From G963665185 sp963665185 (GTDB lineage: Bacteria > Desulfobacterota > Desulfovibrionia > Desulfovibrionales > Desulfovibrionaceae), in NCBI GenBank assembly GCA_963665185.2, contig CAXXPO010000021.1:124001-188000 (forward strand): a DNA stretch of 64,000 nucleotides, in the 5' to 3' direction. Made by a program: the position numbers and the translations under genes. Below are positions 37,100 through 45,556 of the stretch, one piece after another. The notes beneath the pieces were generated by a model. The model saw nothing but the letters and a program-made list of their open reading frames with translations, did not search any database and was not told where the DNA came from. Each line of letters starts with the position of its first letter. Position 1 is the first letter of the stretch.

Positions 37100-38056
37100 G
37101 TGCTTTTGTGGCAAAAATCAATGATTGCTCTTGCCCGTAACGAAAAGCTTGCGGGATACGCGGAAAAGTCTCGATGCATGCGTTTTTTTTCAGGCCGCTT
37201 TGTGGGCGGGGAGGATACTGTTTCCGCCTTGGCGTGTGTAAAAGAACTACGTGCCCGGAATGTGAACGCATCGCTCTTTTATCTGGGAGAATATGTTGAC
37301 GATGCCGCGACTGTTGCCAGGTGTCTGCGGGAATTGACCGACATTATCCGCACGTTGGACGCGTCCGGACTGGACGTGCATGTGTCCGTGGATCCGACGC
37401 AGGTCGGAGCCATGCAGAACTGGGATGTGTGCCGGGAGAACGTGGCTGCATTGGCCAGACAGTTCGAGGGCATGAAGGGAAAGGGCCACAATGTGGTCAT
37501 GATCGACATGGAGGATTCTTCGGTAACCACCCGTACTTTGGATATGTTCCACCATCTCCGTTCGCAAGACCTTCCAGTGGCTGTGACCATGCAAACCTAT
37601 CTGCATCGTTCGCTGGAAGATCTGGAAGGTTTGGTTGACGCGGGTGCCATGGTCCGGCTGGTCAAGGGCGCGTTTGCCGAATCGGGACGCATTGCCGTCA
37701 CGGGACGCCAGGCAAAGGATGCGTCGTACCGCAGGGGCATTGATCGGCTTTTTTCCCTGAGGGCCAAGCAGCGCGGCGTACGACCCGTTCTCGGAACACA
37801 CGACCATCGGATGATCCACTATGCGGCGGAAGTGGCCGAAAGAAACGGGTGGCGGCAAAGCGAATGGGAAATCGAAATGCTGTTCGGAGTCAGGCCGGGA
37901 TTCCAGAAAAAACTGGTGGAACAGGGATTTTCATTGCGCCTGTATGTTCCATTCGGGAAAAGCTGGTGGCCTTATTCCGTGCGGCGTATCGGAGAAAATC
38001 CTGGGAATGCCTGGTTTGTGATGCGGTCGTTTCTTTTCAACATGCTGGGCCGATAA
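37100..38056 (+). CDS. Proline dehydrogenase family flavoprotein
   Basis: 318 residues, TIM-barrel ProDH fold. Typical stretches: FVGGEDTVSALACVKELRARNVNASLFYLGEYV, VSVDPTQVG, MIDMEDSSVTTRTLDMF, VTMQTYLHRSLEDLEGLVDAGAMVRLVKGAF, GTHDHRMIHYA and LYVPFGKSWWPYSVRRIGENP. The ending with paired Arg near the active site matches family substrate binding. No P5C dehydrogenase domain or neighbour is seen, so it is a monofunctional PutA-like enzyme or a relative. Start is GTG 37100, six bases after AAGGAGG. It follows the AraC gene and may be controlled by it. Confidence 0.85.
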   Translation: MLLWQKSMIALARNEKLAGYAEKSRCMRFFSGRFVGGEDTVSALACVKELRARNVNASLFYLGEYVDDAATVARCLRELTDIIRTLDASGLDVHVSVDPTQVGAMQNWDVCRENVAALARQFEGMKGKGHNVVMIDMEDSSVTTRTLDMFHHLRSQDLPVAVTMQTYLHRSLEDLEGLVDAGAMVRLVKGAFAESGRIAVTGRQAKDASYRRGIDRLFSLRAKQRGVRPVLGTHDHRMIHYAAEVAERNGWRQSEWEIEMLFGVRPGFQKKLVEQGFSLRLYVPFGKSWWPYSVRRIGENPGNAWFVMRSFLFNMLGR

Positions 38057-38098
38057 AGGGGAAAAAGAGAAATAATATTCGGGACGGAGCAGAATCTT

Positions 38099-38512
38099 AT
38101 GAATATGGAAAAGATGAAATATGTGATTTTGATGGACGGCGACCTGCCAAAGGGCATTGCCGCCAATACTGCCGCCGTTCTTTCGGCCACGATAGGCAGC
38201 CAGGTGCCGGAGCTCATAGGTCCCCCTGTTGTGGACGGCGCAGGAAGAACGCACCGGGGCATAACCACCTTGCCCATTGCCGTTCTCACGTGTGAACAGC
38301 AGCGTATGCGGGACGTTCGCATGGCTGGGGAGGAACGCGGAATGCTGGTTGTGGGGTTTACCCGCACCGCGCAATGCTCGCTGGATTACGAGAAATACAC
38401 CCTCAGTATGGCCGAGGAAGGGGACGAGGAACTGGAATATTTGGGGCTGGCCGTTTTTGGTGAGCGGAAATCCGTTGCGGCCCTTACCGGAGACATGGGG
38501 CTCTTGCGTTAA
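38099..38512 (+). CDS. DUF2000 family protein
   Basis: 137 residues. Family features are the start KYVILMDGDLPKGIAANTAAVLSATIGSQVPELIG, then GAGRTHRGITTLPIAVLTC. DUF2000 proteins are small, probably peptidyl-tRNA-hydrolase-fold proteins of unknown function. It follows the proline-dehydrogenase-like gene by 42 bp and could be co-transcribed with it. ATG 38099 is used; ATG 38114 is an alternative. Confidence 0.78.
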   Translation: MNMEKMKYVILMDGDLPKGIAANTAAVLSATIGSQVPELIGPPVVDGAGRTHRGITTLPIAVLTCEQQRMRDVRMAGEERGMLVVGFTRTAQCSLDYEKYTLSMAEEGDEELEYLGLAVFGERKSVAALTGDMGLLR

Positions 38513-38645
38513 AACGTAGAATTGCCAGTGTGAAAATGCTTCCCTGAAAAACCTTGTCCACCCTTGCCTGATTCTTGTGCAGATGCGTCAGCATGGTTAT
38601 GTTGACCCTGTACGTGTTTTTCGGAAATGTTTTTGAGGGGACGCC

Positions 38646-39542
38646 ATGAAGCCACGGGAATACATCATCAGAACCATGACCCGGTCCGAAGTGGGGTTGG
38701 CCGTGGACTGGGCGGCCGGAGAGGGATGGAATCCAGGGGTGTTTGACGCGGACTGCTTTTACGCCGCCGACCCGGAAGGATTTCTCGTGGGGCTGCTGGA
38801 CGGCGAGCCAGTGGCCTGCATTTCCGTGATCCGGTATGGGCAATCGTTCGGCTTTCTCGGGTGTTACATCGTCAGGCCGGGATTTCGTGGCCAAGGTTTT
38901 GGCCTGCGCATTTGGAATGCCGGATTGGAGCGTCTTCGTGGGCGCGTCGTGGGGCTGGACGGCGTGGTCGCCCAACAGGAAAACTATAAAAGGTCCGGCT
39001 TCGCTTCGGTCTATCGCAACGTCCGTCGCCAGGGGCGCGGCAGAAGCTCAACTTCTGTACCCACGGGCTGCGGCTCTTCAACCAGGCATTTTCCCAACGA
39101 TGTGTTCCCGGACGTCGTTGCCCTGTCCACACTGCCTTTCGGAGTGGTGGAGGCGTATGATCGGCCGCTGTTCCCGGACGATAGGGCCTGCTTTCTCCGA
39201 TGTTGGATAGGGCAGGAGGAAGGCAGGGCTCTGGGCGTGCTGCGCGAAGGCGGACTCGCGGGATACGGCGTCATCCGCAAATGCCGCGTTGGACACAAGA
39301 TAGGGCCGCTTTTTGCCGACGGCCCGGAGCTGGCCGAAAAGCTTTTGGAAGCGCTTACCTTCGGGCTTGGTCCCGAGGACGTGTTCTATCTCGACACGCC
39401 GGAAGTAAATTCCGCAGCCGTGGCTCTGGCCGACCGCCGCGGCATGGAAACCGTTTTTGAAACAGCGCGAATGTATAAAGGAGAGGTTCCGTCCTTGCCT
39501 GTCGGACGGATTTTCGGGGTCACGACATTTGAGCTTGGATGA
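38646..39542 (+). CDS. GNAT N-acetyltransferase with duplicated fold
   Basis: 298 residues. First GNAT half (1-130): VGLAVDWAAGEGWNPG, then the acetyl-CoA loop FLGCYIVRPGFRGQGFGLRIWNAGLERL (R-x-x-G-x-G type). Second half (about 160-298): FGVVEAYDRPLFPDDRACFL, GYGVIRKCRVGHKIGPLFAD, and the ending AVALADRRGMETVFETARMYKGE. This layout is the YitH-like family. Between 39035 and 39105 the codons are atypical (AGA, TCA, GTA), while another frame has GC-ending codons, so two compensating indels are possible. Starts after GAGGGG. Convergent with the histidine kinase 15 bp downstream. Confidence 0.8.
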   Translation: MKPREYIIRTMTRSEVGLAVDWAAGEGWNPGVFDADCFYAADPEGFLVGLLDGEPVACISVIRYGQSFGFLGCYIVRPGFRGQGFGLRIWNAGLERLRGRVVGLDGVVAQQENYKRSGFASVYRNVRRQGRGRSSTSVPTGCGSSTRHFPNDVFPDVVALSTLPFGVVEAYDRPLFPDDRACFLRCWIGQEEGRALGVLREGGLAGYGVIRKCRVGHKIGPLFADGPELAEKLLEALTFGLGPEDVFYLDTPEVNSAAVALADRRGMETVFETARMYKGEVPSLPVGRIFGVTTFELG

Positions 39543-39557
39543 GGCGGGGAGGGCTGC

Positions 39558-40655
39558 CTATTCCTCGCCAAACTCGAGGGGCAGCCGGATCTCAACGGAT
39601 GTTCCGCCTTCCATGCCCTGTCCGATGGTCAGCGTTCCCTGATGTTCCTTGATGATGCGGTCCGCATTGCACAGCCCCATGCCCACGCCCACCGCCTTGG
39701 TGGTAAAGAAGGGATCGCGTACATAGGGAATTATCTCCGGGGCGATGCCGCAGCCGTTGTCGTGGATTCTGAGGTGGTAGATGTCGTCTTTCTGGCGGCC
39801 TTCAAGACGGATGCGGCCATTGCCGTTGCGGATGGATTCCAGGGCGTTGGTGAAAAGTTCCTGTAATGCCCGGAGCAAAAGAGTCCTGTCGCCGCGTACG
39901 GATGCGGCTTCAACGTCCACTTCCCAGGCCAGTTTTTTGTTCTGTTCTTTCTGCACGAGGGCGGCGGTGTCGCAGGCGGTGTGCACGATATCTTCAATCT
40001 GCTCGGGTTCCATCTGCGAGATATGCAGGTCCGTATAGCCGCTTACTGCGGTAACGATTTCTTCCAGCCGTTTTGATGCATCCAGAATGCCCCGAAGCAT
40101 TTCGTTGTTGGGGGAGTCCTGTTCGCTGCGTCGCAGAAGCAGGTTGGCGAATCCGCCGATGGTCATCATGGGGTTGCGCAGTTGGTGCGCAATGGCCGTG
40201 GAGAGGTTGTCGAGGCTTTTGAGGCGTTGGCGCTGGACGATGTTGCGTTCTTCGAGGATGGCCTTTTCCCGCTGGTGCATCTGGAAAATGTGGGTGACGT
40301 CGTGCAGCAGGATCATGATGCCGAAGCGCTTGTGATGTTCCGTGAGAGGCGAGGACGTTATGTTGAAATAGAGAAGTGTTCCGTCGGAACGTTCAAAGCG
40401 GGTGTGCAGCGTCAGGTTGCAGCAGTCCACTTCCACGGCCCGCCGCATGAAAAGGGAAAATTCCTCCTGATCTTCAATGCCCTGGAAGAGTTCCTCCCAC
40501 GTCCGGCTCACGCATTCGCTCTGGGCGAAGCCCAGCATGTTCGCAGCCCGCATATTGGCCACGTACACTTCGCCGCGCGTGTTGACGATCAGGATTCCGT
40601 TGGTGAAACTTTCCACCAGATCCTGGAAGTATGTGGAGTTGATCCAGGGCAACAT
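39558..40655 (-). CDS. PAS sensor histidine kinase (soluble)
   Basis: 365 residues. PAS domain (5-125, LVESFTNGILIVNTRGEVYVANMRAANMLGFAQ), a coiled-coil linker, HisKA (LDNLSTAIAHQLRNPMMTIGGFANLLL, His near 165) and HATPase (LFTNALESIRNGNGRIRLEG, IHDNGCGIAPEIIPYVRDPFFTTKAVGVGMGL). The His box AHQLRNP is the NtrB-like type. No membrane segment. Start ATG 40655 chosen because the region upstream in frame has low coding quality. No response regulator is adjacent, so the partner is elsewhere. Confidence 0.9.
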   Translation of the reverse strand: MLPWINSTYFQDLVESFTNGILIVNTRGEVYVANMRAANMLGFAQSECVSRTWEELFQGIEDQEEFSLFMRRAVEVDCCNLTLHTRFERSDGTLLYFNITSSPLTEHHKRFGIMILLHDVTHIFQMHQREKAILEERNIVQRQRLKSLDNLSTAIAHQLRNPMMTIGGFANLLLRRSEQDSPNNEMLRGILDASKRLEEIVTAVSGYTDLHISQMEPEQIEDIVHTACDTAALVQKEQNKKLAWEVDVEAASVRGDRTLLLRALQELFTNALESIRNGNGRIRLEGRQKDDIYHLRIHDNGCGIAPEIIPYVRDPFFTTKAVGVGMGLCNADRIIKEHQGTLTIGQGMEGGTSVEIRLPLEFGEE

Positions 40656-41052
40656 GAACGGAGACCCCCCGTGGATGCTCACGCAGAGGCGCAAAGCCGG
40701 GAGCGGCAAAAGCCTCGTTTGTGGCTGCCTTTTTTCAGAGGAAAAAGAGGCGTTTTCAAATCTGTCAAGCCGGGATGTAGGCAATATGGTCGGGTTTGGC
40801 AAGCTGGATGATGGGAGAAAAAGTGTGGTTTTTGTTAAGGTTGCGTGCCGGATAAGAATTTCAGTGTCCTATTGAGGAATGGAATGACCGGGAGTGTGCG
40901 GTTTGCATGGCTTCGTCAGGAACCATGGACGTGGCCTTATTTTTTTAGACAGGACGGAAGAAGATAAGGGAAAGCCGGGGAAGTCTTCCTGAAATACCAG
41001 ATCGGCTGACGCGCATCCGGGATGCCCGGCAGGTAGATTTCCGCTGCAAGCG
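40656..41052. other. 397-bp intergenic region
   Basis: Lies between the start of the minus-strand kinase and the end of the minus-strand sugar transferase. It should hold the kinase promoter. I see no gene, clear terminator or repeat. Confidence 0.4.
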
Positions 41053-41745
41053 TCAATACGCTCCTTTGCCGCCGATCACTGCAGGCAGGGTTTTGATAAG
41101 GATGATCAGATCCTTGCCTAGGGATTGGTTGCTTATGTACTCCATGTCAAGGGCGACCTGTTGCTCAAAGTCCAGCTCGCTTCGGCCGCTTATCTGCCAC
41201 AGGCAGGTGATGCCCGGTTTTATCCACAGCCTTCGCTGTTGCTGCTGCGTATACAGGGCCACTTCGGATGGCAGAGCCGGACGCGGACCCACCAGGGACA
41301 TCTCGCCCCGGAGCACGTTGCCCAATTGCGGCAACTCGTCGATGGAAAGCTTGCGGATGATGCGGCCTACGCGGGTGATGCGCGGATCGTGTTTCATCTT
41401 GAAGGTGACGCTGCCCGCTTTATCCGCCTTGAGCCGGGCTTTGCGCGTTTCGGCATCTCGATACATGGAACGAAATTTGAGCATGCTGAAATGACGGCCA
41501 TTGAGTCCCACCCTGGTCTGCATGAAGAATACGGGCGAACGGTCTTCCAGCCAGACGGCGAGGGCGGTCACGAGCAAGAGTGGGCTCAGGGTGGTGATTC
41601 CCACCAGTGCGCCGACAATATCCATGAGGCGTTTCAGCCCGTGTCCCATGATCACAAAAGCCGTCCACAGATGGGGCCTGGGCTTATGGAAAGGGTGTAT
41701 TTTCAACGGTTCCCTGTTTTTGTGCTGCCGCCACATCGGTTCCAT
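41053..41745 (-). CDS. Bacterial sugar transferase (undecaprenyl-phosphate phosphoglycosyltransferase)
   Basis: 230 residues, the catalytic domain of the WcaJ/WbaP/PglC superfamily. One membrane helix or re-entrant segment (LKRLMDIVGALVGITTLSPLLLVTALAVWL, about 37-66), then FFMQTRVGLNGRHFSMLKFRSMYRDAE and DELPQLGNVLRGEMSLVGPRPALPSEV, where Asp-Glu form the active site, and GITCLWQISGRSELDF. It starts polysaccharide repeat units on undecaprenyl phosphate. Other glycan genes are absent around it, so it is an orphan here. The start may be further in (MGHGLKRLMD). Confidence 0.9.
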   Translation of the reverse strand: MEPMWRQHKNREPLKIHPFHKPRPHLWTAFVIMGHGLKRLMDIVGALVGITTLSPLLLVTALAVWLEDRSPVFFMQTRVGLNGRHFSMLKFRSMYRDAETRKARLKADKAGSVTFKMKHDPRITRVGRIIRKLSIDELPQLGNVLRGEMSLVGPRPALPSEVALYTQQQQRRLWIKPGITCLWQISGRSELDFEQQVALDMEYISNQSLGKDLIILIKTLPAVIGGKGAY

Positions 41746-42122
41746 CCTGTCCCGGTTTTTTCTGGAGTTGCGTCGGCGCCATGCTGTGTCTCTGATTTCA
41801 GCATGCCCCGCCTGGACACCAGTTTTCTTTCATAATTTGGAAAGATTTGTCCATATTTTTGAGTTCATCAACGAGTTGGAGGACTGCAAATCGGCGGTGG
41901 AGTGCGGGGGGCCAAGGGGGGCGAATGAGAGCACAGCTTGCCGGGACGCACCTACCCCATGGTCGATCGATGGAGGTGCCGGGAAAGGGCAGCCGGAAAG
42001 AAAAATCCATTCACCCGATGGAAATCGGGCGAATGGATTGGTTGCGCATGTCTGCTTTCAAACGAGAGTGTGCTTTGGTATTTGACTGATGCGAGAAAAT
42101 TTTTATGTGCGGAGAAGGTGCT
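41746..42122. other. 377-bp intergenic region containing the cheX terminator
   Basis: Between the start of the sugar-transferase gene and the end of cheX, both on minus. Apart from the hairpin at 42004-42039 no gene or repeat is supported. Confidence 0.4.
41996..42039 (-). terminator. Terminator of the cheR-HDOD-cheX operon
   Basis: A 16-bp nearly perfect inverted repeat (42004-42039, one G-T pair) followed on the minus strand by TTTTTCTTT. Located 83 bp beyond the cheX stop. Confidence 0.8.
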
Positions 42123-42602
42123 TCAGGAGCTGGCAAAGGCCACTTCCACCACAAAGCCGCCTTCTTCGATGGAAAAGGGGATGGAAAGGACGGGGGCAGA
42201 GTCTATGTGCCGGATTATCAGCCCCTTGCCGGATACGACGGAGGGGGTGGAGGCGTCGAAGCTCATGCCCTGCTCGGACAGCTGCGCGCGCGCCTGGCCT
42301 GCAATCATGTTCGTCAGTTCGCCGACAGCGTCTGCGATTTCATCGTTGAGTTCTGTATAACTTTCGTAGAGCATGTTGTTGACGATTTTAAGGATGGCAC
42401 CTTCGGAAAGCGTCAGGGATATTGTCCCCTTGGAATACCCGCTCACCCCGATGAGTCCGGTCACATCCCCCACGGCCTTGCGGTCCTTGTTGATGTACGG
42501 AGTGCCGGGAGTGGCCTCCACACGTGCCATGGTGGAGAGAACGTTCAGTACCGCGTGCAGGAAGGGGTTGATAAAATTAACGTCGTACTTGATCTTGCCC
42601 AT
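42123..42602 (-). CDS. cheX: CheX-type chemotaxis phosphatase
   Basis: 159 residues. CheX fold with the catalytic E-x-x-N motif in VGELTNMIAGQAR (about 98-101) and the family stretch GDVTGLIGVSGYSKGTISLTLSEGAILKI. CheX removes phosphate from CheY-P. It is the last gene of a minus-strand unit with an HDOD protein and CheR; no CheA, CheW or receptor is present, so it may act on the receiver proteins in this region or on a distant system. A 9-bp hairpin (42666-42694) lies between HDOD and cheX without a T-run and may set relative expression. Confidence 0.88.
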   Translation of the reverse strand: MGKIKYDVNFINPFLHAVLNVLSTMARVEATPGTPYINKDRKAVGDVTGLIGVSGYSKGTISLTLSEGAILKIVNNMLYESYTELNDEIADAVGELTNMIAGQARAQLSEQGMSFDASTPSVVSGKGLIIRHIDSAPVLSIPFSIEEGGFVVEVAFASS

Positions 42603-42720
42603 TGTTTTTTAGAGCAGTTTCTTTACTGCTGGTAGTGCTGCATGGCGTACAAGACGCAGAACACGCCGTCTTCGCCGTCTAGCGACGAAGACGGGCCGGA
42701 AAATGCAGTCATGGATCAAT

Positions 42721-43938
42721 TTACATGAATGCCGAAGTGATGGCCTGAATGTTCTGATCATAAAGCATGATCATGGACTCCATGCGATCCGTCTTCAGCT
42801 TCATTTTTTCCCAAGCGCCGGAAGACATTCCTGGGAGGACATACATTCCGCCGCCCGAGATGGCAACTGCATTGGCCATGTTGTCGGCCAGCTGGACAAC
42901 AGCCGCCTGTCGGGGGTCCGGAGCTTCCAGAGGCTCGTGGTGTCTGGCGATGAGTTGCCGCAGGTCTTCGGGAAAGTCCCACTGACCGAGCAGGCTGTCT
43001 GCGACTTCGGCATGGTCGAAGCCGAGTACTTCCTTTTCCGCATCCACCAGGGGAACCATGTTGGCCCGTGCGTAGAGCAGCGACTGCACCGAAGCGTACG
43101 GCATGTTCTTGTACATGATGAGGCGCCCTGCATCGTGCAGGAGTCCGGCAGTGAAGAACCTGTCGGACGGCAGGCCCATTTCCGTGGCCAGCAGTTTTGC
43201 AAATACGGCGCAGGAAATGGAGTGCCGCCAGAACGTTTTCATGTCGATGAGTTCTGGTGGTATGTTTTTGAAAAAGTTGATGGCCGATATTCCCAGGGCC
43301 AGGGTGGATATCTCCTTTGTTCCCGCCAGGGACACCGCGTGGGGGATGGAATCTATCTTGGCGGCGAAACCGAAGATGGGGCTGTTGACCAGTTGCAGGA
43401 GCTTGGTGCTCATGCCCGGGTCCATGCTCACCACCCCGGCGATGTCCTCGGCCGAGCTGGAGGGGGCGTCAAGCACCTCCTTGATGCGTACGTAGATGTC
43501 CGGAAAGGAGGACAGCGATGTTTCGTGTTTGACAAGGTCTTCAAGCGTAGCGCGGTCCTTGAAGAACAGGTCGCGCATGTGTTCGACGTTCTTGGCCGTG
43601 AGTTCGCTTTCGCAGGGAAGCTCCCATCCTTTTTCCAAGGCGTTCCAGGTCCTTTCCAGAACGATGTGGAACAGCTTGTTGAAGGCGTCATTGTCCGGGT
43701 CCACATACATGAAGAATCTGCGGACATACGCTTCGACCCGGTGCAAGCGGACTTTGTAGTCGGCTTCCGGGCTGTTCATGTTTATGAAGACAAATCCGGC
43801 GCCGATGGTATCCAGCAGATCTATTACGTCGTTGTCTATGGTTGTTCCCGCGGTGATGGCCATGGAGCCATCGGGGCCTTTCACGTTTTGGGCCAGGATC
43901 ATTCCCGGTTCCAAATGCTCCAAACATATTTTTTTCAC
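42721..43938 (-). CDS. HDOD-domain signalling protein
   Basis: 405 residues. Residues 1-120 form an unassigned N-terminal domain (LEHLEPGMILAQNVKGPDGSMAITAGTTI, also found before HD-GYP domains). Residues 140-370 form the HDOD domain: VSMDPGMSTKLLQLVNSPIFGF, LGISAINFFKNIPP, HD pair in FTAGLLHDAGRLIMY and HAEVADSLLGQWDFPEDL. HDOD domains usually signal rather than hydrolyse. It is placed between cheR (49 bp) and cheX (118 bp), which suggests a link to a chemotaxis-like phosphorelay. Confidence 0.88.
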   Translation of the reverse strand: MKKICLEHLEPGMILAQNVKGPDGSMAITAGTTIDNDVIDLLDTIGAGFVFINMNSPEADYKVRLHRVEAYVRRFFMYVDPDNDAFNKLFHIVLERTWNALEKGWELPCESELTAKNVEHMRDLFFKDRATLEDLVKHETSLSSFPDIYVRIKEVLDAPSSSAEDIAGVVSMDPGMSTKLLQLVNSPIFGFAAKIDSIPHAVSLAGTKEISTLALGISAINFFKNIPPELIDMKTFWRHSISCAVFAKLLATEMGLPSDRFFTAGLLHDAGRLIMYKNMPYASVQSLLYARANMVPLVDAEKEVLGFDHAEVADSLLGQWDFPEDLRQLIARHHEPLEAPDPRQAAVVQLADNMANAVAISGGGMYVLPGMSSGAWEKMKLKTDRMESMIMLYDQNIQAITSAFM

Positions 43939-43987
43939 GCCATTAGCTCCGTTGGTTTCGGGCAGTACAATGCCGTCCGGTGGGTCG

Positions 43988-44863
43988 TTACTGCTTCTGG
44001 TAGACGATGCCGCCTATCTTCACGATGGGTTTGAAGGCGCGCGTCAGTTTGTGGACGCTCTCCGAATGTCCGAGAACCAGATAGCCACCGGGAACCAGAT
44101 TGTCGTAAAAGGCGTTGAGCACACGTTTTTTCATTTCATCGTCAAAATAGATGATGACGTTTCTACAGAAGATGATCTGCGATTTGGGCACGCGCTTGGT
44201 CGCCAGCTGGTCGTTCAGGTTGATAAGCCCGAAGGTGCAGAGTTTCTGCACTTTGGGATGGATTTTATAACCGGACGTTTCCTTGGTGAAATACTTCTGG
44301 GTCATCTCGTCCGGAGTCGTCTTGAAGGCGTATTCGTTGTAGAGGCCGCGTCTGGCCTTGGCAATCATGGCGGGGGAAAGGTCATTGGCCGTGATGCCTA
44401 TCTTCCATCCGATGATCGACACTTTGAACACTTCGTGCAGGATCATGGAAAGCGTGTAGGGTTCTTCTCCCGAAGAACAGCCGGCAGACCAGATGTTGAG
44501 TTCCTTTTTGTTGGCCGCGGTCTGTTTCTGTATCCATTCGGCCAGGACGAAATCCCGGAAAACGTCCAATTGGCGTTGATCCCTGAAAAAGCTGGTCTCA
44601 TTGGTCGTGATTTTTTCAAAAAGGAGGCTTACCTCCTTTTCCTTGTTCGGTGAGAACTTGAGTACTTTATAGTACTCCGCAAAACTTTTCAGTTTGAGCT
44701 CGCTCAGCCTTTGCCCCAGACGGTTTTCGAGCAGGTACTTGCGTCGGGACGGAATATCTATTCCCGTCAGCGAGTAAATTAACTCTCGAAAATCCTTGAA
44801 CTCGGGGTCCGTGATTTTCGGTGTCTGGCGAAGATTGAGAGAGCTTAAGGACGAAAGCGTCAT
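43988..44863 (-). CDS. cheR: CheR protein-glutamate methyltransferase
   Basis: 291 residues. N-terminal helical CheR domain (1-90, FKDFRELIYSLTGIDIPSRRKYLLENRL), then the SAM-dependent catalytic domain: TNETSFFRDQRQLDVF, the SAM loop NIWSAGCSSGEEPYTLSMIL, ITANDLSPAMIAKARRGLYNEY and IIFCRNVIIYFDDEMKKRVL. It methylates receptor glutamates in chemotaxis or related pathways. Start ATG 44863 follows AGGAG; an earlier in-frame Met has none. First gene of the cheR-HDOD-cheX unit. Confidence 0.93.
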   Translation of the reverse strand: MTLSSLSSLNLRQTPKITDPEFKDFRELIYSLTGIDIPSRRKYLLENRLGQRLSELKLKSFAEYYKVLKFSPNKEKEVSLLFEKITTNETSFFRDQRQLDVFRDFVLAEWIQKQTAANKKELNIWSAGCSSGEEPYTLSMILHEVFKVSIIGWKIGITANDLSPAMIAKARRGLYNEYAFKTTPDEMTQKYFTKETSGYKIHPKVQKLCTFGLINLNDQLATKRVPKSQIIFCRNVIIYFDDEMKKRVLNAFYDNLVPGGYLVLGHSESVHKLTRAFKPIVKIGGIVYQKQ

Positions 44864-45556
44864 GTTGCTCCTGTTCGCGCGAAAGTTGTGATCCGCCCGG
44901 CAGATGCCGCAATTCATATGCCGGATTGTTTATAAAGTTCAGACCTTTGATTTTTCAGAAAGGATATCGATTCGTTCGGGGGATGACCGACTGAAACGAT
45001 GTCTTATTTCATATTCATTGTTTTCATTCGTTTCGTCAAATGTCTGAAGGCCTTTGAGAGTGCCAATCGCATTATATTTTTACAGGCGAGGGGCGGAAGG
45101 GGGAACGGCTGCATGCCTCGATGTGTTTGACAGATGGAAACGCGGCTTGTATCTGATATTTTTTGTCCAACCGCAGGAGTGTTTGTGTTTACTGAAATGA
45201 TGGATCTTGTGTCTCGGGTCGCCGACAAAGGGACGGACCTGTAGACGCCTTTTCGCCATGCGTTTCCTTCGGAAGCCATGGGACCTTTTCCATGTGAAGC
45301 GGTCTGTGTTTTCGGCGTAAGCCGGGCCGGATTCCTGTTCAGGAGTCTGTCTTTTTTTGCACCCTTTGTCTGTGCCCACCTCACACGATAGATCGGCTTG
45401 AATTTGTTGGAGCGGCTTCCCGATTATTGCCAAAAGCAGAATAGGGAGGGTGCCAACGTATCAAACAGCCTGACGGCCTTTGCTTCGGTCTCGGTATGCT
45501 TCCAGGCCGGTGAAGAAGAGCAGTGGCTGCGGCATCAATCATCATGGTGAAAGACA
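44864..45556. other. 693-bp gene-free region between cheR and rsgA
   Basis: Divergent promoter region. On plus, TTGACA (45127-45132) with TATCTG 17 bases on (45150-45155) is a plausible sigma-70 promoter about 400 bp before rsgA, which would give a long leader or a separate small RNA. Open frames on minus are Arg/Lys/Thr-rich shadows without ribosome sites. No repeats or remnant proteins were recognised. Confidence 0.45.
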
